This document shows, one piece after another, positions 6,908 to 14,796 of a DNA stretch of 23,594 nucleotides. The position numbers and the translations under genes were made by a program. The stretch lies in the IMG/VR virus record IMGVR_UViG_3300017730_002640, positions 1 through 23,594 of that record. One strand, given 5' to 3'. Numbering within the stretch: the stretch's first letter is position 1; the number at the start of each line of letters is the position of its first letter. This stretch comes from a virus. The notes under the pieces are model-generated. The model worked only from the letters and a program-made list of their open reading frames with translations. It did not search any database and was not told where the DNA came from.

Positions 6908-8001
6908 TCCGTTAATTTTTTGGATAGTGTATTTAGATCTACTTCCCATGGCGAATTCATACCACCAGAGATTGATAATGATCCTACGTCATCAACTGTC
7001 GCTTCTTTCTCATCAGTAAAACTGGTGTGATCAAAGTGAGTTAGTTGAGTGTGTTCCATAGCATGTTTTAATCTATCATTAACATCAAAAAATAATGGAC
7101 TGTTAATTGATAGAACTTTAGTCTCTGGAGGACAGAATAAGACGTTAGCCATTCCACCACCAATCGGACCAGCAACATACTTTGCTGAACTAAAGATACC
7201 AATTTTTTCTCTCATTGTCAAGTTTTCACAAAATATTTCTTCAAATCCATGTAAACTAAATGTCTGCATCATCTGATCTTCATTCATACATCTACGTCGT
7301 TCAGTGTAGTTTGTACCAATGTTATCAAGATTATTATGTGTCCATGTTCTACGTGAAATGTAGACCCTCTCAGGTCCCACATATTCGCCAGTAAGTCTGT
7401 TAATTATATCAAACGTAAATCTATGAGGTGGTTTCTCTGACAGACCTCCATGAGTCAAGGAAGACCCAACCAGGACGTAGTTATAGATGACATCCTGTCT
7501 TAGAAAAATGACATCATCTCTAGTTATACCAAGCAGTTCTAATGTTTCCCAAACAAAAGGATACAAATCATCTTTACCTTCAGCAGGACTTACAAGTAAT
7601 TTTAAATCTGGATGGATTTTTTTACCATCAAAATATGTATAGAGATATGGAAGAGTATCATAAATGAAGTGAAAGTAATTTGCCATATTGTAGGCAAAGT
7701 AAAAGACTGGAATATCACAGCATGACCACGATGAGCACAACTCCATGTCATACTTCATTGTCTCTTCATATACAGTTCCTCTACCTAAAGACATAAACTT
7801 CTCAATTGTTGGTAGACGAAGTTTCTTATCGTTATAAGAATACATCAAAGGCATTGGATAATGTATTGAGTATCCAGTAAATTGGACTGAAGAAAAATAA
7901 GCACACTCAAGAACTCGGCCGTTCTCATCCTCAGGGCAGAGTGTTTTAGTTTTTCCTTCGTTCCAATACTTAATGGGTAAGGTAATCTTTTCTGTAGTCA
8001 T
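6892..8001 (-). CDS. GT61-family (DUF563) glycosyltransferase
   Basis: The 369-residue sequence shows the DUF563 arrangement: NYFHFIYDTLP (108-118), corresponding to the N-x-x-H-W-x-x-D block, ERVYISRR (211-218) before a variable loop with a downstream Asn-Glu-Asp (240-242), and VAGPIGGGMANVLF (276-289), the conserved G-x-H/I-G-A-G-x-x-N nucleotide-sugar site. Family members are xylosyl- or N-acetylglucosaminyltransferases and capsule glycosyltransferases. It overlaps the upstream double nucleotidyltransferase by 32 bases, so the two are probably made together. The sugar is not predictable. Confidence 0.85.
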   Translation of the reverse strand: MTTEKITLPIKYWNEGKTKTLCPEDENGRVLECAYFSSVQFTGYSIHYPMPLMYSYNDKKLRLPTIEKFMSLGRGTVYEETMKYDMELCSSWSCCDIPVFYFAYNMANYFHFIYDTLPYLYTYFDGKKIHPDLKLLVSPAEGKDDLYPFVWETLELLGITRDDVIFLRQDVIYNYVLVGSSLTHGGLSEKPPHRFTFDIINRLTGEYVGPERVYISRRTWTHNNLDNIGTNYTERRRCMNEDQMMQTFSLHGFEEIFCENLTMREKIGIFSSAKYVAGPIGGGMANVLFCPPETKVLSINSPLFFDVNDRLKHAMEHTQLTHFDHTSFTDEKEATVDDVGSLSISGGMNSPWEVDLNTLSKKLTEWLIS

Positions 8002-9535
8002 AAGGATGCCAATTTACTGTATTGAAGAAATTTTGCCAGTAGCGATACGTTTTTAAATCGTCAGGTGTCCCCCAACAGATATAATGATCAACCTCAAAGT
8101 TCTTAACAGTATATCCAAGAGAGATTGCTTCATTTAAAATACTGTCAACATAAAACTCACCGTTAGTTCTAATGTCTTTCTCGTAAGTTTGTTTTAAGGA
8201 GTTTAGATATACATTCTTATTGCGGAAGAACATAGTACCAACAACAGCATACTCATCTACAGGACTATCTCCATTAAATTTTTTAACCGAAACACCCTTG
8301 ACATCATCACCATCTACATCTAACCAAGAATACATATCAGGATTACGATGTGAAGTATAATTATTTCTATAACTCCAAACGACAATATCGGTTTGAGGGT
8401 CCTCAATTAAATCTGCAAACTTATCAGAGTCATACAATACTCCATTGTCACATGCCGACAGAAGAACTGATGTGTCATCATCAATCTCATTCATAATCTT
8501 TTCAGTCGTGCAAGCTTGTCCGTTAAGAACATCATCAATCCATACGACATGAGCATATTCTTCCAAAGGAAGCATACTCATATGAGAGTTTAAACAAGCA
8601 TAGACTGTCTTATCCGTCTTTGGTAAACAATATTCTGCCTGATCAATCATGTAGTTGTCATTAACTACAAGAAATGGTTTAGGGATAGCAAATCCTTCTG
8701 TTTTAAATCTACTACCTGCACCTGCCATAGGAAGAGCAGTCACACAGTTTTTAATCTTGAGTGGTTTATTACCTTCAAGCACTGCCTTATAGTAATTTGA
8801 CCACTGCAGGTACATATTCATATCTAATGGTGTTCCCCACTGAAGCATCACAGGGATTTCATATACCAAGTTTGGCATATCATCATTAATCAAAAGATTA
8901 TGGACTAGGCTTACGTAATATTCTCCGTTAATATTGATGTCTTCATCAATTAACTGTTGAAAATATTTTTTAATATAACTTCCTTTCCTAAAATAATAAG
9001 TTCCAGTAGAAGCAAACTCTGACATCTTATCAGCAGTAAATGGTTGCTTCTCTCTAATCTCTACTATTTGATTATCATCTCCAGTTTTACAGAAAGCATA
9101 GTTATCACTACCAAGCATATGAGGATGAAATCCAGTGTAACAAACTACACATCCATCACAATTAGTTTGTGTGACAAACTCCTCAAAATCATTATAATCC
9201 CAATGCATTGAGAAGTCGCAGTAATTAACTACTACAGGTTCATCATCATCAATATACTTGGTTGCTTGCAGTACACTATGAACTGGACCTTTCTTATGGG
9301 ACTCAATTGTTAAGATGATAGAATCTTTTACAAGACTGTGTAGAACTTCAACTACATCAGTTTCTTTTGCATGCTTATAGTTAATAATAAAAACAAACTC
9401 ACTGTCTTTAGGATAAAGATCAATGATATGTTCAATAACTTTCTTTCCATCAATCTCAATGAGATGCTTTGGTGTTTCATATCCGGCAGAAGTAAATCTA
9501 CTACTCTGACCTGACATTGGGATAATAACTTTCAT
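7970..9535 (-). CDS. Tandem double sugar-nucleotidyltransferase (two NTP_transferase domains)
   Basis: The 521-residue protein contains two full nucleotidyltransferase domains. Domain 1 (about 1-258) has PMSGQSSRF (6-14), ETPKHL (20-25), a metal Asp in NYCDF (104-108), NGEYYV (203-208) and WGTPLDM (233-239). Domain 2 (about 262-521) repeats the pattern: PMAGAGSRF (269-277), IPKPF (284-288), NGQACT (338-343), ACDN (361-364), NGEFYVD (458-464) and WGTPDDL (488-494). Both keep the glycine-rich NTP loop, the Lys and the acidic metal site, so both may be active. They would attach CTP-, GTP- or dTTP-derived nucleotides to sugar phosphates. Fusion of two such domains is unusual; a duplication followed by divergence is likely. 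Confidence 0.85.
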   Translation of the reverse strand: MKVIIPMSGQSSRFTSAGYETPKHLIEIDGKKVIEHIIDLYPKDSEFVFIINYKHAKETDVVEVLHSLVKDSIILTIESHKKGPVHSVLQATKYIDDDEPVVVNYCDFSMHWDYNDFEEFVTQTNCDGCVVCYTGFHPHMLGSDNYAFCKTGDDNQIVEIREKQPFTADKMSEFASTGTYYFRKGSYIKKYFQQLIDEDININGEYYVSLVHNLLINDDMPNLVYEIPVMLQWGTPLDMNMYLQWSNYYKAVLEGNKPLKIKNCVTALPMAGAGSRFKTEGFAIPKPFLVVNDNYMIDQAEYCLPKTDKTVYACLNSHMSMLPLEEYAHVVWIDDVLNGQACTTEKIMNEIDDDTSVLLSACDNGVLYDSDKFADLIEDPQTDIVVWSYRNNYTSHRNPDMYSWLDVDGDDVKGVSVKKFNGDSPVDEYAVVGTMFFRNKNVYLNSLKQTYEKDIRTNGEFYVDSILNEAISLGYTVKNFEVDHYICWGTPDDLKTYRYWQNFFNTVNWHPYDYRKDYLTH

Positions 9536-9536
9536 A

Positions 9537-9890
9537 TCAGTCTCCTTTCATTATTCTGTAACTGTCTTCATCAAAATGTTGCGTAGAAAATTCAAATAAT
9601 TCGGATGGTTCAATAGCAATCATTTGATGTTTGAGTTCACGATGAATGTGAAACTTATCACCAGGTTCAAGTATAACATCCCTTGCCGCCGCCAGGTCGT
9701 CACTATCACCATAATATAAAAGTATTCTACCAGATTGTAAGTAGAATGTTTCGTCTTTTACTTTATGATAATGCCATGAGCATCTTTTCCCTTCATTAAA
9801 AAATAAGAGTTTACCGCAATACTCTTCAGTATTAACAATCCATTTTTCATATCCCCAACCTTTAGGAACATGTTTTATTTCTGGTGTCAT
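9537..9890 (-). CDS. Cupin-domain protein, phosphomannose isomerase type II-like
   Basis: A single 117-residue double-stranded beta-helix cupin. Motif 1 is SWHYHKVKDETFYL (38-51), with metal-binding His40, His42 and Glu47; motif 2 is EPGDKFHIHRELKHQMIA (75-92), with His81, His83 and His88. The WGYEKW opening resembles the cupin domain of mannose-6-phosphate isomerase/guanylyltransferases. It may be a stand-alone sugar-phosphate isomerase or epimerase working with the neighbouring nucleotidyltransferase (1-base gap). A regulatory sugar-binding role is also possible. Confidence 0.75.
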   Translation of the reverse strand: MTPEIKHVPKGWGYEKWIVNTEEYCGKLLFFNEGKRCSWHYHKVKDETFYLQSGRILLYYGDSDDLAAARDVILEPGDKFHIHRELKHQMIAIEPSELFEFSTQHFDEDSYRIMKGD

Positions 9891-10240
9891 TTCTTATCGC
9901 TAAAGAATACATGATCTGGCCATGCTTTATCATCAATAAACATATCTGCGTGTGGTTTACCCATAATTAATTCATGATACTTACATCCCCACATACTCAA
10001 TTGTTCTTTAGTGAGTGGGTATAGTAATTTATGCGCGATCTCCCGTGCCTCTTCGTAAGGTTTGTCGCTAGATCTTCCCATTGCTCTAGCAGTAAAGTAG
10101 ATGATGTAATTACCTTCATCATACAGATCATTAATTGTAGCAATCCTATCTTTCTTTGGAGTAGCATTTTCATACTGCAGATTCCCAGATCCTTTACCAG
10201 GAGTACAGATAGTTCCGTCAATATCAATCACATATCTCAT
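9887..10240 (-). CDS. HAD-superfamily sugar phosphatase (second copy)
   Basis: Numbered from the ATG at 10240, the 117-residue protein has motif I VIDIDGT (4-10; Asp6 and Asp8), motif II YFTARAMGR (48-56) and WGCKYHELIMGKPHADMFID (84-103). The last stretch holds the conserved Lys and acidic residues. It is paralogous to the HAD gene at 5925-6236. The ATG at 10240 (AAGAG about 10 bases upstream) gives the natural motif spacing; the longer frame depends on a TTG. Next to the kinase and nucleotidyltransferase it could fill the GmhB-like dephosphorylation step of heptose activation (inference). Confidence 0.75.
   Translation of the reverse strand: MRYVIDIDGTICTPGKGSGNLQYENATPKKDRIATINDLYDEGNYIIYFTARAMGRSSDKPYEEAREIAHKLLYPLTKEQLSMWGCKYHELIMGKPHADMFIDDKAWPDHVFFSDKK
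9971..9991. repeat. Copy 2 of the 21-bp direct repeat in the two HAD genes
   Basis: Identical to 5994-6014 and in the same orientation. Recombination between the two would delete about 4 kb holding the aldolase, GT61, double nucleotidyltransferase and cupin genes. Confidence 0.7.
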
Positions 10241-11003
10241 AAATGTCACTCTTTTGTAGTACGTAAGTTCCAAAATGCGTTACGGCAATAGCAGCTGCTT
10301 TATTAGCATATGGTATAGCAGTCTCTATCTTACCATATCTCAGGTAAAAGTAAACTAGTGCAGATAGAAATGTGTCGCCAGCACCACAAACATCAAAGAC
10401 ACTTACTCCAACTGCTGGATAATTCTTACCTTGATAGTCAACTCCTTGCGATCCTTTGGTAACGATAAGGTTAGGTGAGTCTTTTAGATTCTCATCTAGT
10501 TTGGAATACTCATCATCATTAATTTTGATATACGCATGATTAACTGGTAGATTTGTCTTCTTACTGTCAATAAAGACAGGTCCATCAAACCACTCAACCA
10601 ATTCAAACAATCGTTCAGACGTGATAAATCCCTTATCATAATCAGATATGACAAGAGCATCGAATTTTTCTTGTGATAGATCATAACCCACAGGAAGAGA
10701 AGTTGCACCAAAAGGTTTAAGTTCTCCTTCAGTATCAACTCTCAGTATCTGCTGACTATATCGCTCATCAATGTATCGTGTCTTGAAGATACTCTCTTCC
10801 TGAGTGATTGTAGTAACGTCCAGATCAAAGGCTTGCAGGTTATTTCTGACATTGTATGCCATTCCATCAACACGTTTCTCCCTCGTATACTTGAGGATAG
10901 GAACAGGTGCCTCTGGATTGATTTTATCACAGGTTCCATAGACGTATTGGTCTATGCAACTATCACCGATTAATAATATCTTGAATTGTTTTTGTTGTTG
11001 CAT
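10224..11003 (-). CDS. PfkB-family sugar kinase, HldE N-domain-like (heptose-7-phosphate kinase type)
   Basis: Residues 8-35 (ILLIGDSCIDQYVYG, then KINPEAPVPIL) closely follow the RfaE/HldE kinase opening with its ISPEAPVP element. FKTRYIDERYSQQILRVD (73-90) matches the KTR-x-QQLLRVD segment of the same family. VISDYDKGF (118-126) and the ATP/catalytic DVCGAGDTF (204-212; Asp210) complete the PfkB fold. At 259 residues it is somewhat shorter than the HldE kinase half (about 310). The start overlaps the preceding nucleotidyltransferase by 41 bases. I infer phosphorylation of the anomeric carbon of a heptose 7-phosphate or related sugar. Confidence 0.85.
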   Translation of the reverse strand: MQQQKQFKILLIGDSCIDQYVYGTCDKINPEAPVPILKYTREKRVDGMAYNVRNNLQAFDLDVTTITQEESIFKTRYIDERYSQQILRVDTEGELKPFGATSLPVGYDLSQEKFDALVISDYDKGFITSERLFELVEWFDGPVFIDSKKTNLPVNHAYIKINDDEYSKLDENLKDSPNLIVTKGSQGVDYQGKNYPAVGVSVFDVCGAGDTFLSALVYFYLRYGKIETAIPYANKAAAIAVTHFGTYVLQKSDIYEICD

Positions 11004-11364
11004 ACTCTTCTATTCTATCAAAGAACCTCAGCTCAGCAGCGTACATTGAACCAATGACTGACTTATCTTTCCAGTCAGATCCTACAACCATTATATCAGG
11101 TTTTACTGTTTTTATACAGCGTTCTAACTCTTTATCACTATCAAAGATTACAATGTAATCAACTGCTTTTAGATTCTGGAGCATGTATGCTCTATCACCT
11201 ACACTATTTACTGGTCTAGTTGGACCTTTCTTTTCCTGAACTCTACGATCACTGTCTATACCAACAGTAAGAGTATCACCCAAAGACTTAGCATAATTAA
11301 GAAGTTGAATGTGTCCTGGATGTAGGATATCAAACGTTCCGTTAACGAAGATTTGTATAGACAT
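10963..11364 (-). CDS. HldE C-domain-like nucleotidyltransferase (cytidylyltransferase fold)
   Basis: FVNGTFDILHPGHIQLLNYA (6-25) carries the HxGH (15-18) nucleotide-binding motif. RPVN (50-53) and VGSDW (94-98) match the heptose-1-phosphate adenylyltransferase domain of HldE, as does the C-terminal TTKTIQ in place of the usual STT-x-I-I. Its length (133 residues) is that of an isolated domain. In most bacteria this domain is fused after the kinase; here it is a separate gene transcribed before it. Glycerol-3-phosphate cytidylyltransferase is the main alternative, but the kinase partner favours the heptose reading. Confidence 0.85.
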   Translation of the reverse strand: MSIQIFVNGTFDILHPGHIQLLNYAKSLGDTLTVGIDSDRRVQEKKGPTRPVNSVGDRAYMLQNLKAVDYIVIFDSDKELERCIKTVKPDIMVVGSDWKDKSVIGSMYAAELRFFDRIEEYATTKTIQDIINR

Positions 11365-12160
11365 ATTCTAATGATTTTTGTAATCCGTCAAGTTTTAGAT
11401 TAAGTTTAGATAGTTCTGCTCCACTAGCACAATATGAGGTATTGTATCCTTCCTCTAAAATACTAATTGGAACTTTATAATCAGATAGATTATTAATCAT
11501 TATAGCAACATCTAAGAGAGATGTGGTTGGTTCATATACAAGGTTAAGTTCTTTTGGAAGATTTAAACGATCACTACCACTCTTAAGATAAAGATCAATA
11601 ACTTTATACACATCAAGAATACCAAAGAGATCCATAAATCTATCTTTAAATATTACAATCTGCTTATTGTCAATATAGTTTTTAATATTTGCAGTAGTGA
11701 ACATAGTGTCTGGAGCATGAACACCAAACATATTAAAAAATCTTAAATTATATACATGATTATACTGACGACAACGATGAGTAATCATATATTTTGAGAG
11801 TCCATAATAGTCAGTAGGAACTCTATCTCCAAAAGATTTCTCTTCTACTTTAAAAATATCTCCCTCACGACCATACGCAGCACCACTACAAATGTTGATC
11901 ATTGGAATCTTCTGTGCTGCCAAATTCTCAAACATTAAAATGTTGTTATGAAGATCCTCTGGAATGTCTGTGCGAGTACGACGACCACCACGAATAGCAG
12001 CATGAATTATAAAGTCAGGATTTCGGTTCCGAAAAAAAGATTCTACATCATCAGGATTTGAATAATCAATATTGGAATAGTGTACAGTATGATCTTTCTC
12101 TAGAAGAGGAATTATTTCCTTCCCTAGATTGCCACGCTGGCCAGTAAATACAATGTTCAT
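11342..12160 (-). CDS. SDR nucleotide-sugar reductase/epimerase
   Basis: 272 residues with the dinucleotide loop GQRGNLG (7-13), IHAAIRGG (52-59) at the NAD-binding strand 4, Ser92 in NICSGAAYG and the catalytic Tyr119/Lys123 pair (YGLSK). The layout resembles GDP-fucose synthase and dTDP-4-ketorhamnose reductase, including the NLRFFNMFG segment (138-146). Alternatively it could be the HldD-like epimerase closing the heptose route, though no HldD-specific motif is seen. It overlaps the following nucleotidyltransferase gene by 23 bases, so the two are probably co-translated. Confidence 0.8.
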   Translation of the reverse strand: MNIVFTGQRGNLGKEIIPLLEKDHTVHYSNIDYSNPDDVESFFRNRNPDFIIHAAIRGGRRTRTDIPEDLHNNILMFENLAAQKIPMINICSGAAYGREGDIFKVEEKSFGDRVPTDYYGLSKYMITHRCRQYNHVYNLRFFNMFGVHAPDTMFTTANIKNYIDNKQIVIFKDRFMDLFGILDVYKVIDLYLKSGSDRLNLPKELNLVYEPTTSLLDVAIMINNLSDYKVPISILEEGYNTSYCASGAELSKLNLKLDGLQKSLEYVYTNLR

Positions 12161-12627
12161 CTACGAAGATTAATGTAGGATGGTTTTCCTGAATACAGGA
12201 ATTTTTCAATATCAACATCTTCCTTAGTCTCAGGCCAGAATGACTCAATACCAGGAAGTGCATCTAAAACCTTAGTGTCCTCACAGGCATAGTGAGAGAA
12301 TCCACAAGGTCCGTAATCATCATCACGACCACTACCAACGAGTTTAACAGGGATCTGTTCGTGATGCAAGTAATTCCTAATGAACTCAAAAGGACGATAC
12401 AAAACAAAAGGAGTAATTGAATAACATACCGGAATCTTACCTTCCATAGCAAGACCGGCACCCATACCAATCATAAGTTGTTCAGCAGCACCAGGATTAA
12501 TCACACGGTCTGGATAGTCTTCTCTTAGATGATCAAATACCCTATACCCAACATCACCAACCAGAAGAAAGATGTTCTCATTCTTTCTCATCTCCTCAGT
12601 CAGGAGTTCTTGAAATCTACGTCTCAT
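12157..12627 (-). CDS. Transketolase-like pyrimidine-binding subunit (split transketolase, C half)
   Basis: Residues 1-156 cover just the transketolase central (Pyr) domain: VGDVGYR (23-29), NPGAAEQLMIGMGAGLA (44-60) with Glu49 as the ThDP-activating glutamate, TPFVLYRPFEFIR (72-84), KLVGSGRDDDYGPCGFSHYA (95-114) and ALPGIESFWP (123-132). The usual third transketolase domain (about 120 residues) is absent. It follows the N half with an ATGA overlap, so a two-protein heteromer transferring a two-carbon ketol unit is expected. Possible products are sedoheptulose 7-phosphate or a branched sugar. Confidence 0.85.
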   Translation of the reverse strand: MRRRFQELLTEEMRKNENIFLLVGDVGYRVFDHLREDYPDRVINPGAAEQLMIGMGAGLAMEGKIPVCYSITPFVLYRPFEFIRNYLHHEQIPVKLVGSGRDDDYGPCGFSHYACEDTKVLDALPGIESFWPETKEDVDIEKFLYSGKPSYINLRR

Positions 12628-13241
12628 AGCGATGCAATAGCCTCTTTATATTGTTCTTCGGTAAAGTTGGTATAGTGTGCATGTAGTCCTTTAAGACCAA
12701 AATGCTCTACGGTAGTCTTGTGGAACTTTGCACTAGGACAGAATGCTTTCACACGGTTCTCTAGCGTAGTCAAATCTACGGGGTCATATGCTGCCCATCC
12801 ATTAGCATTTACATGAACCGTGATATTCTGCATACCACTATCACTAATATATCTCAGTGCTTCCCATACAGAACCTTCATTACTCTCACCATCAGAGATC
12901 ATCACATGAACGTGACGGTTTGGATTACCGACAGCACGTCCTACTGCAACACAGATACCCATACCCAGACTACCAGTAGAGCAATGAATATGATCCAATT
13001 CGTTACGCTTTGGGTGCTCACCATACTTGTCAAGTAGTTCCTGAGCGTCCAGTCCATAGTATTCCTCAAGAATTACATAGAGTGCTACGACAGCGTGACC
13101 ATTGGACAGGATGAAGATATCATCTTCTTTCTTATTTTTATAGATGTCATCAATGATATGCAGACACGAAAAATAACTCCCAAGATGGTGGAGTTTATTT
13201 TCATAACAAATATCAAGGAGTCTACGATAAAGTTTGGTCAT
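12624..13241 (-). CDS. Transketolase-like thiamine-diphosphate-binding subunit (split transketolase, N half)
   Basis: From the ATG at 13241 the 205-residue protein has HHLGSYFSCLHII (18-30), ILSNGHAVVALY (44-55), CSTGSLGMGICVAVGRAVG (87-105) and the ThDP/Mg motif SDGESNEGSVWEA followed by VNANG (116-148). In place of the usual GDGE the motif reads SDGE, retaining Asp117 and Asn145/147. This is the PP domain in compact form (transketolases usually have about 270-330 residues here). The start was chosen because it makes the TGATG junction with the upstream gene; the longer frame begins with TTG. It should pair with the downstream Pyr subunit. Confidence 0.85.
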   Translation of the reverse strand: MTKLYRRLLDICYENKLHHLGSYFSCLHIIDDIYKNKKEDDIFILSNGHAVVALYVILEEYYGLDAQELLDKYGEHPKRNELDHIHCSTGSLGMGICVAVGRAVGNPNRHVHVMISDGESNEGSVWEALRYISDSGMQNITVHVNANGWAAYDPVDLTTLENRVKAFCPSAKFHKTTVEHFGLKGLHAHYTNFTEEQYKEAIASL

Positions 13242-13948
13242 CAATAAACGAGCATACAATCTGCTTGGAGTTTATCAACACTCTTTCCAAAACTTTTCAG
13301 TTTATCAGAAATCTTGTTGAAGTTCTCTGCCATCATACCACGTTCTTCAAAATCATGCACCTCTACATATAGTCCATCAATCTTAGTCAGTGCCTCTTCA
13401 AAAGAATCCTCAAAGATAATCTCATTTTCAAATCCCTCAATATCCATCTTAACAAATCCAACACGATCAATATCCAATGAATCAATAATACTATTAAGAG
13501 TTTTTGTTTTTACCTTAACAGTCTTACCACTATGAGGATCAGTTCTATGAGAGACGAAAGAATTCATCGTAGAATTACGTTCATGAATATTGAACTCTGC
13601 CTCACCATCCTCAGTACCAACAGCAAGATTAAGAGCCTCAATATTTTTAATTCCTGCAATACCAACCAGTTCGTTCAGAAGAGCAAAGTGTGAAGGAGTT
13701 GGTTCTACTGAGAATACCTTTTCACATATGGGAGCAACAAACATAGAAAATAATCCAATGTTTGCGCCCAAGTCAATCATATTGAGATCTTCATTTTCTT
13801 TTAGAAACCAATAGAAGTCAGTATTAAACTGTTTTAGAATATGAACCACGCAAGAGTGTTCTGCGAATGCATGATTTTTATAATTCTCTGATGACGAAAG
13901 ATCGATTTTATTGCCTGCGATATCAGAAAACGAAAGAAGGTCTGTCAT
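13241..13948 (-). CDS. FkbM-family SAM-dependent methyltransferase
   Basis: 235 residues with MIDLGANIGLFSMF (57-70), the glycine-rich SAM motif I, VFSVEP (78-83) with the acidic ribose-binding Glu, and GFVKMDIEGFENEIIF (164-179), the FkbM signature D-x-E-G. Family members O-methylate sugars or polyketides. In this operon it probably methylates a hydroxyl on the glycan. It overlaps the preceding glycosyltransferase by ATGA. A second FkbM-like gene lies at 17356. Confidence 0.9.
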   Translation of the reverse strand: MTDLLSFSDIAGNKIDLSSSENYKNHAFAEHSCVVHILKQFNTDFYWFLKENEDLNMIDLGANIGLFSMFVAPICEKVFSVEPTPSHFALLNELVGIAGIKNIEALNLAVGTEDGEAEFNIHERNSTMNSFVSHRTDPHSGKTVKVKTKTLNSIIDSLDIDRVGFVKMDIEGFENEIIFEDSFEEALTKIDGLYVEVHDFEERGMMAENFNKISDKLKSFGKSVDKLQADCMLVY

Positions 13949-14796
13949 GATGTTACTTTGTTGATGTATTGTAAGGGTTCTTCAGCGATCACGGTCTTCA
14001 TCCACTCACGAAGACCACCGTGTTCTTTATTTAGTTTTGCTGCTGCAGATCCTCCTGCCTGGTGCATAACTTTGATGCACATTGGATCTCCAGTCTTAGG
14101 ATCATCAAGATAGAGTGCATTATCTTTCACATAGATGTCAGACCAACTCTCCCAGTGATTATTATTCTCTCCCCAAGTATTACAAAGTCCATAGGAAACT
14201 CCTGTTCCCATGGCATCAATAATCTTTGTTGAGTATTTTCCACAATGGAAGATTTGATTCAAGGTATCCTGCTCATCACCAATCCCATGAGCATATGGAT
14301 TTACCTCATCCTTGATTCTCTTTGCTTCTCTATTCAATTCATGCCAATCATACCAGAACTGTTTGTTATTTGAAGCAATCAAACCAGCATTAATAAACTT
14401 CTGTACTGGAATTTTTTCTCCATTACCAAAGGGTGGCAGGTGATGAATGGTAATGCCAGGATGAGAACTTGCCTTGTCCAATGAGTTGTTATTACGGACT
14501 CCGATAATATCCTCATCACTCTCAAAGAGTTCAGTCATAGGACCAGTTACAACACAGTCACCATCAATATGAACAACCATATCATAATCATCAATGTAAG
14601 GCATACAACTAGGTGGCATCATCCATACGTTGTTCAACCAAGAGTCTTTTACCTTTGCCACATCAGTCATCTTTGAATCAAATACAAAGAAATCTACATC
14701 TGGATGAAAATACTTGAATGAATTTCTAAGTTCATCTAATCCAATATAATCAATATAGTCATCTGTACACCAAGTTGTTACAGCAATTTTTTTCAT
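13945..14796 (-). CDS. GT-A glycosyltransferase with DxD motif
   Basis: The 283-residue protein has a Rossmann-like N-terminus (KKIAVTTWCTDDYIDYIGLD), then YDMVVHIDGDCVVTGPM (71-87) with a DxD metal/nucleotide site at Asp78-Asp80. This is the layout of GT8/GT34-like retaining transferases. FINAGLIASNN and GDEQDTLNQIF are typical of the acceptor-side and second catalytic regions of that clan. I cannot assign a donor sugar. The neighbouring methyltransferases suggest the transferred residue is modified afterwards. Confidence 0.75.
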   Translation of the reverse strand: MKKIAVTTWCTDDYIDYIGLDELRNSFKYFHPDVDFFVFDSKMTDVAKVKDSWLNNVWMMPPSCMPYIDDYDMVVHIDGDCVVTGPMTELFESDEDIIGVRNNNSLDKASSHPGITIHHLPPFGNGEKIPVQKFINAGLIASNNKQFWYDWHELNREAKRIKDEVNPYAHGIGDEQDTLNQIFHCGKYSTKIIDAMGTGVSYGLCNTWGENNNHWESWSDIYVKDNALYLDDPKTGDPMCIKVMHQAGGSAAAKLNKEHGGLREWMKTVIAEEPLQYINKVTS

